The notes under the pieces were generated by a model, which was not told where the DNA came from, searched no databases, and was given only the letters and a program-made list of their open reading frames with translations. 64,000 nucleotides of DNA from Synechococcus sp. CS-1325 (GTDB taxonomy: Bacteria > Cyanobacteriota > Cyanobacteriia > PCC-6307 > Cyanobiaceae). The stretch spans positions 1 to 64,000 of the forward strand of contig JAHLYW010000035.1 in NCBI GenBank assembly GCA_025128135.1, read 5' to 3'. Shown one piece after another: positions 52,586 through 61,722 of the stretch. Each line of letters opens with the position of its first letter. The stretch's first letter is position 1. The position numbers were made by a program, and so were the translations under genes.

Positions 52586-54874
52586 ATGAAGTTCACGGTC
52601 GCCGATCTGCTTGACCAGCTCCCCAACGCCGAGGCTCTGCCTCTGGCCAAGCTGGAAAAGGCCCTCGGCCTCACCCTGAAACCGGACAAGCAACTGCTTC
52701 ACATCGCCCTGGACGGGCTCAGCCGGATCGGTCTGCTTCAGCAGGATGAAACGGGGGTTCAGCGGCGAGAGGATGACAGCCTGATCGAGGCCCGGCTGCG
52801 CTGCTCCAGCAAGGGCTTCTGCTTCGCCCTGCGTGAGGATGGGGGCGAAGACATCTACATCCGCGACCACCAGCTCAACCACGCCTGGAATGGCGATCGG
52901 GTTCTGGTTCGCATCACCCGCGAGGGGGGCAGGCGGCGTTCACCGGAAGGTGGTGTTCAGTGCATCCTGGAGCGGGCCACCCGCCAGCTGCTTGCCCAGG
53001 TGGAGCAGCAGGACGACAGGCTTGTGGCTGTTCCCCTGGACGACCGCCTGCTCACCACGGTGGACTTGCCACCGGAGGATGGATCGTTCCTCGATCCGGC
53101 CCGGGAATCGGTGGTTGAGGTGCGGTTGGATCGTTATCCCGTCGCCCAGTTCCCCGCCTGCGGCCATGTCACCCGTCGCCTGCCGATCAATGGCGGCGAA
53201 GAGGCCGATCTCGACCTTCTGCTCACCAAGCACGGTCTGCGCAATCCCGACCCGGCCCCCCGGACCAGCCTGCGCGCCCCCACGACGAAGGGGCGCACCG
53301 ATCTCACGGCTCTCCCCACCCTGTTGCTGGCTGGCTGGAGTGGGGTGGCCGCACCGATCCTTCCCGCCCTCTCCATCGAAGCGGGCGAGGTGGGCCCGAG
53401 GCTCTGGGTCCATGCCCCGGCCGTGGCGGAACGGTTCAGCCCTGGCGGCAGCCTGGATCTCTGGCTGCGGGAAAAATCAGAAGCGCTCTGCTTCGGTCGC
53501 CGCTGGCTGCCGCTGCTCAGCGAACCCCTCAGCAAGGCCGCCGGCTTCGAGCAGGGAGTGGCGGCTGAGGCGGTCTCCGTCGCCCTTGATTTCAGTGCCG
53601 ATGGTCAGCTGATCCACTACCGATTCGCCCTGACCACGATCCAGGCCGATGCCAGCGTCGATGCAACGGTGCTTCAGGCCCTGGCCGACCGCAAGCCGAA
53701 GGCCCGGACGGTACCGGCGGCCTTGAAGCCCCTCAAGGATCAGCTGCCGATGCTGGAGCAGCTTCTGGATCTGGCCGCTCAGCTGCGCAGCCACCGCCTG
53801 GCCAACGGCTCGATCGACCTGGATCTCCCCCTCCCTGCCCTCGACTGTCTGGGGGATCTGGCCACGCCCGAGCCGGATGAAAGCCGCCGTGGCTGGCTGG
53901 TTCAATGGTCGCTTCACCATCCTCTGGGTCTGCTGCGGGAGCTGGTGCTCCCGGCCGGTCGCGCCCTTGGTGAGCATCTGGCAGCCCTGCAGTTGCCAGG
54001 TCTGTTCGCCGTCAATCCCGCCGCTGATCCAGCTGAAGTGAATGAGGTCGCCAAGGCCGCCCTGGCCCTGGAGATTCCCCTTGAGCTCGCCGACGACGGC
54101 AATGCTCCGGCGGCAGCGGCCCTGGCCGTGGCCTTCGCCGCCACCGATCGCAGCCGGGTGCTGCAGCGTCAGCTCAGCGATGTGCTTCCGATGGTTCAGC
54201 TCAGTGAGCAACCCGGGGCCAACAGCCTGGCGGCGACCGAACTGGGTTTTGCTTCCTGGTGCTTTCCCTCGCTCCACTACGCCGATCTCTGGAATCAGCA
54301 CCTGTTGGTGGTGTTGCTCACGGATGGCAAGGACCGGCCCAGCGTGCGGCACAAGGTCAGGGTGGATCTGGCCTCGGATCTCTGCCACGGCACGATCGAC
54401 TGGCCCCTGCTCCCACCCAGCCAACTCACAGAGATCGAGGCCTCCCGCAGCAGCGCCCTCATTCAACGGCTCAACAACCGCTCCCGCTTCGTGCTGGAGC
54501 TCCAGTCCGACCTGGTCGCGATGGCCCAGGCCCGGACAGCGGAGCCGCTGGTGGGCCAGACCCTCACCGGCGTGATCAGTGGTGTGCAGAGCTACGGCTT
54601 CTTCGTGGAGATCCCCCCTTCCCGGGTGGAGGGGCTCGTTCATGTGAGTTCGCTGAAGGACGACTGGTACGAATATCGCTCCCGTCAGAACCGCTTGGTG
54701 GGTCGCAAGAATCGCCGCGTTTATCTGCTGGGCGATCAGGTGGAGGTGGAGATCCAGAAAGTGGATGTGTTGCGTCACCAGATCGATCTGGCCATCCTGC
54801 TTCCCTCCGATCAGGACGGGCCCGGTGAACCGAGCGAGCCTGATCAGGGGGATCCCGGCGACGGGGAGAGCTGA
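52586..54874 (+). CDS. RNase II/R-family (RNB) protein, catalytic site degenerate
   Basis: A 762-residue protein. A cold-shock-like domain at about 70-115 (KGFCFALREDGGEDIYIRDHQLNHAWNGDRVLV) is followed by an RNB-like region, and a complete C-terminal S1 domain at about 657-735 (GVISGVQSYGFFVEI... GLVHVSSL). In the RNB region the DxxxxxDxDD motif of RNase II/R is replaced by residues with no aspartate at about 245-262 (LAGWSGVAAPILPAL), and the later conserved Arg motif reads FPSLHYADLWNQHLL. Length is near the cyanobacterial Zam-type RNB proteins. It is probably an RNA-binding pseudoenzyme. Confidence 0.8.
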   Translation: MKFTVADLLDQLPNAEALPLAKLEKALGLTLKPDKQLLHIALDGLSRIGLLQQDETGVQRREDDSLIEARLRCSSKGFCFALREDGGEDIYIRDHQLNHAWNGDRVLVRITREGGRRRSPEGGVQCILERATRQLLAQVEQQDDRLVAVPLDDRLLTTVDLPPEDGSFLDPARESVVEVRLDRYPVAQFPACGHVTRRLPINGGEEADLDLLLTKHGLRNPDPAPRTSLRAPTTKGRTDLTALPTLLLAGWSGVAAPILPALSIEAGEVGPRLWVHAPAVAERFSPGGSLDLWLREKSEALCFGRRWLPLLSEPLSKAAGFEQGVAAEAVSVALDFSADGQLIHYRFALTTIQADASVDATVLQALADRKPKARTVPAALKPLKDQLPMLEQLLDLAAQLRSHRLANGSIDLDLPLPALDCLGDLATPEPDESRRGWLVQWSLHHPLGLLRELVLPAGRALGEHLAALQLPGLFAVNPAADPAEVNEVAKAALALEIPLELADDGNAPAAAALAVAFAATDRSRVLQRQLSDVLPMVQLSEQPGANSLAATELGFASWCFPSLHYADLWNQHLLVVLLTDGKDRPSVRHKVRVDLASDLCHGTIDWPLLPPSQLTEIEASRSSALIQRLNNRSRFVLELQSDLVAMAQARTAEPLVGQTLTGVISGVQSYGFFVEIPPSRVEGLVHVSSLKDDWYEYRSRQNRLVGRKNRRVYLLGDQVEVEIQKVDVLRHQIDLAILLPSDQDGPGEPSEPDQGDPGDGES

Positions 54875-54877
54875 GCC

Positions 54878-55501
54878 ATGCCACCGCTGGTCCTGGCCGT
54901 TTCGGGCGCCTCGGCCATGCCCCTGGCCGAGAGGGCGCTGCAGTTGCTGCTGCAGGAAGGAGAGTCGATTGAACTGATCGTCAGTCGCGGCGCCATCGCC
55001 GTATGGCTGGCGGAGCAGGGAGTGCGGATCCCTGTTGACCCGGACAGTCAGGCCCTGTTCTGGCGGGAGCGGACCGGGGCCAGCGGTGGTTCGCTGCGTT
55101 GCCACCGCTGGAATGACCAGGCCGCCGCCATCGCCAGTGGCAGCTTTCCCACCCGAGGCATGGTGATCCTGCCGGCCAGCATGGGCACCGTGGGCCGGAT
55201 CGCCAGCGGCGTCGCCCTCGATCTGGTCGAGCGGGTGGCCGACGTTCATCTCAAGGAAGGCAGGCCCCTGGTGATCGCTCCGCGGGAGATGCCATGGAAC
55301 CTCGTGCATCTGCGCAACCTCACCACCCTGGCCGAGGCCGGGGCCAGGATTGCTCCGCCGATTCCTGCCTGGTATCACCGCCCCACCACCCTGCAGGAGA
55401 TGGTGGATTTTCTGGTGATCCGGGTGTTCGATTGTCTGGGCTATCAACTCGGCCCCCTGGGGCGCTGGCAGGGGCCCGTCGGCCTCTCCGCCTCTCCCTG
55501 A
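54878..55501 (+). CDS. ubiX: flavin prenyltransferase UbiX
   Basis: A 207-residue flavoprotein. The FMN and prenyl-donor motifs are VLAVSGASAMPLAERALQLL, VILPASMGTVGRIASGVALDLVERVADVHLKEGRPLVIAPREMPWN and APPIPAWYHRPTTLQEMVDFLVIRVFD. It makes the prenylated FMN cofactor of UbiD decarboxylases, used in plastoquinone synthesis in cyanobacteria. It starts 3 bp after the RNB gene. Confidence 0.95.
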   Translation: MPPLVLAVSGASAMPLAERALQLLLQEGESIELIVSRGAIAVWLAEQGVRIPVDPDSQALFWRERTGASGGSLRCHRWNDQAAAIASGSFPTRGMVILPASMGTVGRIASGVALDLVERVADVHLKEGRPLVIAPREMPWNLVHLRNLTTLAEAGARIAPPIPAWYHRPTTLQEMVDFLVIRVFDCLGYQLGPLGRWQGPVGLSASP

Positions 55502-55540
55502 GGCGGCGGCTCATCCGCTTCGTTCCGTCCCACCCGATCC

Positions 55541-56008
55541 GTGCTGCAACGCCTCCTGCTCCTGCCCCTGCTGGCACCGCTGCTGCTGGTGCTGCTGATC
55601 GCGGCTCTCAATCCGAGCCCGTCGTACGGGATGCGGCTGTTGATCTGGCGCCTGCCCCCCCTGCCACTCGGGGCCTGGATCGCGATGGCAGCCGGGGGTG
55701 GTGCCGCCTTCAGCGCCGGTTTCGCTGCCCTGGCGCTCCAGCAGGCTGTCATCCCATTGCGACGAGCACGAGACGAGCAATCGTTTCAGCCGCCGCCACC
55801 CCCCTCCCGCAGGCAGAGGCCGGCACCGCCTCCAGGCGTGCCGGTGCCGGAGCGGGCTCCCCAGGACCCCCTCCCGACCATCTCGATTCCATTCCGGGTG
55901 ATCCGGCGGACCGAGGCCGCCGCCCCGAGCCCGACCGGCCCGATCACTTCAGGCCTGGCCACCCCTGTCGGCGAAGGCTGGGAGGATCTGCTGCGCGAGG
56001 AGTGGTGA
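55541..56008 (+). CDS. hypothetical membrane protein with Pro-rich tail
   Basis: A 155-residue protein from GTG 55541. Two hydrophobic helices (about residues 4-24 and 42-70) precede a Pro/Arg-rich cytoplasmic tail (PPPPPSRRQRPAPPPG) ending EGWEDLLREEW. No family recognised. Sits in the ubiX-DUF2996-acsF run. Confidence 0.6.
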   Translation: MLQRLLLLPLLAPLLLVLLIAALNPSPSYGMRLLIWRLPPLPLGAWIAMAAGGGAAFSAGFAALALQQAVIPLRRARDEQSFQPPPPPSRRQRPAPPPGVPVPERAPQDPLPTISIPFRVIRRTEAAAPSPTGPITSGLATPVGEGWEDLLREEW

Positions 56009-56054
56009 GGCAGCCGTAAAGTTCCGGCAAGGTACGAGGTTGAGATCTGCGCCC

Positions 56055-56528
56055 GTGATTGATTCCGCCGGTTCTGCCCCCCAGCCTTCACCAGAGGCCA
56101 AGCCCGTAGCCGAGGCCAAGCCCGCACCTGCGGTCAAGCCGGCTCCGGCCGTCAAGGTCAAGCCTCCCGCCCCGGAGGAAAAGCCATTTGACGAATTCAT
56201 TCCCCAGCTGTTTCTGCCGGCCCTGGCCAGGGAGATTCAGGCCTATGGCGGCCCGGTCACGGAGCTGAGCTTTGTTGAGGCGCCGATGCCCGTGGTCTCC
56301 ACCCCTTGCTGGCAGGTGATCGGCTTGCTTCCCGGTGGCCGACGCTTCTGGCTCTGCTTCACGGCGGCTCAGATCAACGCAGCCAAGACCTTCAGCGTGG
56401 CGGAATCCGGATGCGATCCCAGCCTGCTGGAATCCTTCCTGATCGATGAGCGCAAGACCACCCTTGCTCTGCTGGTGTCTCGGGTTGTCTCCCGGCTCAA
56501 CGGTCAGAAGTGGCTCGGCCCGAACTGA
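56055..56528 (+). CDS. DUF2996-family protein
   Basis: About 157 residues from GTG 56055; a TTG at 56040 is also possible. An Ala/Lys/Pro-rich N-terminal linker with EAKP/AVKP repeats is followed by a folded core ([22 protein letters not shown]... [22 protein letters not shown]... [34 protein letters not shown]), which matches cyanobacterial DUF2996. Function unknown. Immediately upstream of acsF, so a role linked to chlorophyll or photosynthesis is plausible. Confidence 0.75.
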   Translation: MIDSAGSAPQPSPEAKPVAEAKPAPAVKPAPAVKVKPPAPEEKPFDEFIPQLFLPALAREIQAYGGPVTELSFVEAPMPVVSTPCWQVIGLLPGGRRFWLCFTAAQINAAKTFSVAESGCDPSLLESFLIDERKTTLALLVSRVVSRLNGQKWLGPN

Positions 56529-56632
56529 GCCCCGCCGAGCGGGCGCCACAACCCCGCCGGGCTGCTTCACATCCAGGCGATCCAGCGCTTCATCCTCCTA
56601 CGATGGAGCCACTCCTATGCCGAGAAGTGCCC

Positions 56633-57745
56633 ATGGTGCCTCCGATCGCCGCCCCCAGTGCCCCTGGCACGCTGCGTGAGTCAGGGGCAACCAGCACTGC
56701 TGATGGGTCACCGTCCTTCAAGGATCCTGTCAAGGACACGATCCTGACCCCTCGCTTCTACACGACCGACTTCGACGCCATGGCGGCGATGGACCTCCGT
56801 CCCAATGAGGTGGAACTGGAGGCGATCTGCGAGGAGTTCCGCAAGGATTACAACCGCCATCACTTTGTCCGCAATGAGGAGTTTGTCGGTGCCGCCGACA
56901 AGCTTGATCCGGACACCCGCAAGGTGTTCGTTGAGTTCCTGGAGCAGAGCTGCACCTCCGAGTTCTCCGGATTCCTGCTCTACAAGGAACTGAGCCGCCG
57001 CATCAAAACCAAGAATCCATTGCTGGCCGAATGCTTCGCCCATATGGCCAGGGATGAGGCCCGCCATGCCGGTTTCCTCAACAAGTCAATGGGTGATTTC
57101 GGTCTGCAGCTCGATCTTGGCTTCCTGACTGCCAACAAAGCGTACACATTCTTTCAGCCGAAATTCATTTTCTACGCCACCTATCTCTCTGAGAAGATTG
57201 GTTACTGGCGTTACATTGCCATTTATCGCCATCTTCAGCAACACCCGGAAAGCAAGATCTTCCCGATCTTCAATTTTTTCGAAAATTGGTGTCAGGACGA
57301 AAATCGCCATGGCGATTTCTTTGACGCTCTGATGAAGGCTCAGCCAAGCACGGTGCGGGGCTTTCAGGCACGGCTCTGGTGCCGGTTCTTCCTGCTTGCT
57401 GTCTTCGCCACCATGTACGTGCGTGATGTGGCTCGCAAGGAGTTCTACGAAGCCCTCGGCCTTGATGCTCGCGAGTACGACAAGCTGGTGATCGCCAAGA
57501 CGAATGAAACCTCTGCCAGGGTGTTCCCTGTGGTGCTGAACGTGGAGCATCCCAAGTTCTATACCCGCCTGGAGCGAATCGTCACCAACAACAATGCGCT
57601 CAACGCAGCGGATCAATCCAGTTCGATTCAAGTGATCAAAGCGATCCGCAAACTTCCCTTCTGGTTGGGCAATGGCCTGGAGATGGCCAAGCTGTTCCTG
57701 ATGGCACCGATCCGCAGCGAGAACTTTCAGCCGGCCGTGCGCTGA
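56633..57745 (+). CDS. acsF: Mg-protoporphyrin IX monomethyl ester (oxidative) cyclase
   Basis: A 370-residue di-iron enzyme that forms the isocyclic ring of chlorophyll using O2. The di-iron ligand motifs are DEARHAGF and DENRHGDF (E-x-x-H repeated), with [17 protein letters not shown] nearby. The ATG at 56633 (MVPPIAAPS) is used; ATG 56603 would add ten residues. Membrane-associated at the thylakoid. Its stop codon lies within a terminator hairpin. Confidence 0.95.
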   Translation: MVPPIAAPSAPGTLRESGATSTADGSPSFKDPVKDTILTPRFYTTDFDAMAAMDLRPNEVELEAICEEFRKDYNRHHFVRNEEFVGAADKLDPDTRKVFVEFLEQSCTSEFSGFLLYKELSRRIKTKNPLLAECFAHMARDEARHAGFLNKSMGDFGLQLDLGFLTANKAYTFFQPKFIFYATYLSEKIGYWRYIAIYRHLQQHPESKIFPIFNFFENWCQDENRHGDFFDALMKAQPSTVRGFQARLWCRFFLLAVFATMYVRDVARKEFYEALGLDAREYDKLVIAKTNETSARVFPVVLNVEHPKFYTRLERIVTNNNALNAADQSSSIQVIKAIRKLPFWLGNGLEMAKLFLMAPIRSENFQPAVR

Positions 57746-57769
57746 AGCTGAGTTCAGCGTCCATTTTTT
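57741..57769 (+). terminator. Rho-independent terminator after acsF
   Basis: Stem GCTGAA (57741-57746) and TTCAGC (57753-57758) with a 6-nt loop, followed by GTCCATTTTTT. The stop codon of acsF is inside the stem. The 6-bp stem is short but the T-run is good. Confidence 0.65.
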
Positions 57770-57798
57770 CTGCCATTCCTTTCTCTCTGTCGCCAGCT

Positions 57799-59235
57799 TT
57801 GGTCGCTTCCCTGCCGCTTTCCCTTGTCCAGATCGAGCCGTTCGACCTCAGCTGGCGATCGCGGCTTGAAACGGTGCTGGCTGCGGGCCGTGCTGCCGGA
57901 GCCACTCTTGTCGAGGTGTTTCTGGAGAGCACCGACCACATCGGTCTGCTTGCTGAGCAGGACACCATCACCAATGTGAGCCCCGCTTTCGGGAAAGGGG
58001 CAGGCATCCGGGTGTTTCGCGGTGATCAGGATGGTTTCGTCTCCACCAACGATCTCAGTGATCGCGGCCTGAACTCCGCTCTGGAGCAAGCACTCGGCAT
58101 GCTTGGCCTGGAGCTCGGCAGTGCTGGTCACGGTGGCTTCGAGGGCCTTGGTGATCTCCGGGACTTCGGCACCGCCAAGAACAGCTGGCTCTCCGGCTGT
58201 CCCAGCCTGGGGGACGCCACCGGCCGGTTGCTGGAGGGAACGGGCCTGCTGGAACGCCATGGCAGCCACCTCCAGTCCCGTCGGGGCAGCTATGCCCGCG
58301 ACTGGCAGGAAGTGATGGTGGCCGCCAGTGACGGCACCTTCGCCCGGGACATCCGCCTCCATCAGTCGGTCGGGCTGAACGCCCTTGCTGCCGACGGTGA
58401 GCATCGGGCCAGCCAGGGCCGGCGTTACGGCAGCACGGACCGACCCGACGATCTTCTCCAATGGGATGCGGAAGCGTCGGCCCGTGATCTCTGTGCCAGT
58501 GCCGAGGCGATGCTGCGAGCCGACTACGTCGAGGCGGGCAGTTACCCGGTGGTGCTCGCCAACCGCTTCGGTGGTGTGATCTTCCATGAGGCCTGCGGCC
58601 ATCTGCTTGAAACCACCCAGCTCGAGAGGGGCACCACTCCATTCGCCGACCAGGTGGGCTGCCCGATCGCCCATCCGGCGGTCACCGCCGTCGACGAGGG
58701 GCTCAGCACCGGTGCCTTCGGCAGCCTTTCGATGGACGACGAGGGCATGGAGCCTCAGCGCACGGTGTTGATCGAGAACGGCGTGCTCAAGCGCTTCCTC
58801 TCCGATCGGGCCGGAGAGCTGCGCACCGGCCATGCCCGCACCGGCAGTGGTCGCCGTCAGAGCCATGCCTTCGCAGCCGCCAGCCGCATGCGCAACACCT
58901 TCATCGCCGCTGGTCCCCACAGCCCTGCCGATCTGATCGGTTCGGTGGAGCGTGGGCTCTATTGCAAGTCAATGGGTGGCGGCAGCGTCGGCCCCACCGG
59001 CCAGTTCAACTTCGCCGTGGAGGAGGGTTACCTGATCGAGAACGGCCTGCTCGGCAAGCCGGTGAAGGGCGCCACCCTGATCGGTGAGGCCAAGGACGTG
59101 CTTCCCCGCATCTCGATGTGTGCGAATGACCTGGAACTGGCGGCCGGTTTCTGCGGCTCGGTGAGCGGCAGCATCTTCGTGACGGTGGGCCAGCCCCACA
59201 TCAAGGTGGATTCGATCACTGTGGGGGGGCGATGA
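57799..59235 (+). CDS. tldD: TldD-family metalloprotease subunit
   Basis: A 478-residue protein with the zinc motif HEACGH at residues 263-268 (HExxxH type) and further TldD blocks ([50 protein letters not shown]). TldD and TldE form a complex that degrades short peptides or processes precursors. TTG start at 57799 is tentative. Overlaps the next gene by four bases (ATGA). Confidence 0.93.
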   Translation: MVASLPLSLVQIEPFDLSWRSRLETVLAAGRAAGATLVEVFLESTDHIGLLAEQDTITNVSPAFGKGAGIRVFRGDQDGFVSTNDLSDRGLNSALEQALGMLGLELGSAGHGGFEGLGDLRDFGTAKNSWLSGCPSLGDATGRLLEGTGLLERHGSHLQSRRGSYARDWQEVMVAASDGTFARDIRLHQSVGLNALAADGEHRASQGRRYGSTDRPDDLLQWDAEASARDLCASAEAMLRADYVEAGSYPVVLANRFGGVIFHEACGHLLETTQLERGTTPFADQVGCPIAHPAVTAVDEGLSTGAFGSLSMDDEGMEPQRTVLIENGVLKRFLSDRAGELRTGHARTGSGRRQSHAFAAASRMRNTFIAAGPHSPADLIGSVERGLYCKSMGGGSVGPTGQFNFAVEEGYLIENGLLGKPVKGATLIGEAKDVLPRISMCANDLELAAGFCGSVSGSIFVTVGQPHIKVDSITVGGR

Positions 59236-60608
59236 CCAGCTCCACCGCTTCCGTGGCGGTCCTGGACGCCAGCCGCCTGGGCCATCAGCTTGAGCAGCTT
59301 GCTGCAGGTCTGGGGATCGAGCGCTGGGACCTGGGGGCCGCCTGCAGCACCGACACCTCAGTGCAGGTGGATCGGGGCGAGGCCAAGCAGCTCAAAGGCG
59401 CTCAGCGCAGCTCGATCACGGTGCGGGTCTGGAACGGCGACGGCCTGGTCGGCATCACCAGCACCTCCGATCTTTCGCCGGCAGGGCTGGCCAGGGCCCT
59501 TGGCATCGCCCACGAAGCCAGTGCCTATGGCAACGCCGATGAAACCCCCTCGTTCTCGCCGCTGGCCACCGCAGCTCTGCAACCGCTCGATCAGCCACTG
59601 CTGGAGCCGGTCGGTATTCTCAGCCTGCTGGACACCCTCAAGGAGGCGGAGCGGGTCCTGCTCAGCCGCCACGAGGCGATCAGCACGGTTCCCTACAACG
59701 GCCTGGCCCAGCGTTCCAGCGACAGGATCTATCTGAACAGTGCCGGGGCCTGCCGGCAGCAGCGGCTCAGCACCGCCAGTGTCTACCTCTATGCCAGGGC
59801 CGAGCAGGCTGGCCGCAAACCGCGCAGCAGCGGCGCCGTGCGGCTTGCCTATGGCGCCAGTCAGCTCGATCTGGCCGGCTGCATCGAGGAGGCCGCCGAG
59901 CGGACCATCTCCCACCTCGATTACGCCCCGATCGATACCGGGTATTACACCTGCGTGTTCAGCCCCGAGGCGTTCCTCGATCTGATCGGAGCGTTCAGCA
60001 GCCTGTTCAATGCGCGAGCCGTGCTCGATGGGGTGAGCCTGAGCAATCGCGAGTCGCTGGGCGAACAGCTGGCGGTTCCGTTCCTCTCGATCCACGACAA
60101 CGGCCTCCATCCCGGCAACATCGGTGCCTCCGCCTTCGATGGTGAAGGCACCCCGGTTCAGCGGCTCGCCCTGGTGGATGGCGGCGTCCTCCGCCAGTTC
60201 ATCCATTCGGAGGCGACGGCCCGGGCCTTTGGCGTCGCTCCGACCGGCCATGCCGGCCTGGGCGCCAAGGTGTCGGTCGGGGCCAACTGGCTTGAGATCG
60301 GACCTGGCAGCAGCAGTGGCGGCAGCAGCGGCCTGGATCGGCACAAGGCTGATGGGGTGGTCTGGATCGATTCACTCTCCGCCCTGCATGCCGGTGTCAA
60401 GCCCAGCCAGGGCTCGTTCTCCCTGCCTTTCGATGGGTGGCTGATCCAGGGCGGCGAACCCCGCTCGATCGAAGCCGCCACCGTGGCTGGTGACATCCGT
60501 ACGGTGCTGAACAGCCTGCTCGGTTTCGAGGGCCCCGGCAAGATCACCCCCGATGGGCTCTGCCCCCATGTGTGGGTGGAGGGCCTGTCGATCACCGGCG
60601 ACGCCTGA
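59232..60608 (+). CDS. pmbA: TldE/PmbA-family protein
   Basis: A 458-residue partner of TldD. It has the PmbA/TldE blocks ([74 protein letters not shown]) but no HExxxH. Starts on the tldD stop (ATGA), so the two chains would be produced in balance. Confidence 0.92.
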   Translation: MTSSTASVAVLDASRLGHQLEQLAAGLGIERWDLGAACSTDTSVQVDRGEAKQLKGAQRSSITVRVWNGDGLVGITSTSDLSPAGLARALGIAHEASAYGNADETPSFSPLATAALQPLDQPLLEPVGILSLLDTLKEAERVLLSRHEAISTVPYNGLAQRSSDRIYLNSAGACRQQRLSTASVYLYARAEQAGRKPRSSGAVRLAYGASQLDLAGCIEEAAERTISHLDYAPIDTGYYTCVFSPEAFLDLIGAFSSLFNARAVLDGVSLSNRESLGEQLAVPFLSIHDNGLHPGNIGASAFDGEGTPVQRLALVDGGVLRQFIHSEATARAFGVAPTGHAGLGAKVSVGANWLEIGPGSSSGGSSGLDRHKADGVVWIDSLSALHAGVKPSQGSFSLPFDGWLIQGGEPRSIEAATVAGDIRTVLNSLLGFEGPGKITPDGLCPHVWVEGLSITGDA

Positions 60609-60630
60609 GCCACCCGGACGGTTGTTGCCG

Positions 60631-61719
60631 ATGAAGATCCTCTTCTGGGGGACACCCGCCTATGCCGTCCCCAGCCTTGAGGCTCTGGTGGCTGCAGGCC
60701 ACCAGCTGGTGGGGGTGGTGACCCAGCCGGACCGGCGCCGGGGCCGGGGCAGCGCCCTGGTGCCATCTCCGGTGAAGGAACGGGCCATGGCGCTTGGGCT
60801 CTCGGTGGTCACCCCCCAGCGCATCCGCCGCGAACCGGATCTTCAGGACCTCCTTGCCACCTGGGGGGCGGATCTGTCGGTGGTGGTGGCCTTCGGCCAG
60901 ATCCTGCCCCCGGCGGTGCTGGCCCAACCGCCCCTGGGCTGCTGGAACGGCCATGCTTCCCTTCTGCCCCGCTGGCGCGGAGCAGCCCCGATCCAATGGA
61001 GCCTGATCGATGGCGATTCACAGACTGGCGTGGGGATCATGGCGATGGAGGCGGGTCTCGATACGGGCCCTGTCCTGCTGGAACGGCGGCTGACGATCGG
61101 CCTGCTGGAGAACGCCCGGCAGTTGACGGGACGGCTCAGCCAGCTCACCGCCGAGCTGCTGGTGGAGGCCATGCCGTTGATCGAACGTGCTGGCCCAGGG
61201 CCTGAGCAGGAGCGGCTGCGTCGCCTGGGGGTGTGGCATCAGCCCGAGACGACTCCCCACTACGCCCGATTGCTGAGCAAGCAGGACTTCGAGATCGACT
61301 GGAGTGCCCAGGCCCTGCCGCTCCACCGCCGGGTGATGGGGCTTTTCCCCGGGGCCTGGTGCCGCTGGCAGGGCCAGCGGCTGAAACTGCTCGCCACCGA
61401 ACCACTGGTGGCCAGGCTGGGAGAGCAACTCAGCGCTCCGGCGGCGAAGCTGGCCCAGGCCTGGAGCGTGCGGGCTCCTGGAACACCCTGCTCCGCTCAT
61501 TCCGGCCCGGCTGAACCGGGGACCATCCTGGAGATCGTGCCTGAACTGGGGCTTGTGGTGGCCACCGGTGGCTGCCCGCTCCTGATCTGTGAAGCTCAGC
61601 TGGAGGGGAAGAGTGCCTCGAAGCGGCAGGGGCTGATCCAGCAGCTGGGTGCCTCAGTGGGCGACCGTTTCGGCGGTGGGCAGCCCGGGCCGGCGCGGCA
61701 GGAATCCCATACCGACTGA
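60631..61719 (+). CDS. fmt: methionyl-tRNA formyltransferase
   Basis: A 362-residue enzyme that formylates initiator Met-tRNA. The N-terminal formyl-transfer domain has the start MKILFWGTPAYAVPSLEAL and the signature GHASLLPRWRGAAPIQWSL with the catalytic Asn/His/Asp set (CWNGHASLLPRWRG... DTGPVLL). The C-terminal domain follows. The ATG at 60631 gives the family N-terminus. Ends 3 bp from the convergent helicase gene. Confidence 0.96.
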   Translation: MKILFWGTPAYAVPSLEALVAAGHQLVGVVTQPDRRRGRGSALVPSPVKERAMALGLSVVTPQRIRREPDLQDLLATWGADLSVVVAFGQILPPAVLAQPPLGCWNGHASLLPRWRGAAPIQWSLIDGDSQTGVGIMAMEAGLDTGPVLLERRLTIGLLENARQLTGRLSQLTAELLVEAMPLIERAGPGPEQERLRRLGVWHQPETTPHYARLLSKQDFEIDWSAQALPLHRRVMGLFPGAWCRWQGQRLKLLATEPLVARLGEQLSAPAAKLAQAWSVRAPGTPCSAHSGPAEPGTILEIVPELGLVVATGGCPLLICEAQLEGKSASKRQGLIQQLGASVGDRFGGGQPGPARQESHTD

Positions 61720-61722
61720 GCC

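Noticed and set aside
53477..55447. 656-codon minus-strand ORF
   Set aside because: Antisense to the RNB-family gene and ubiX; no recognisable domain.
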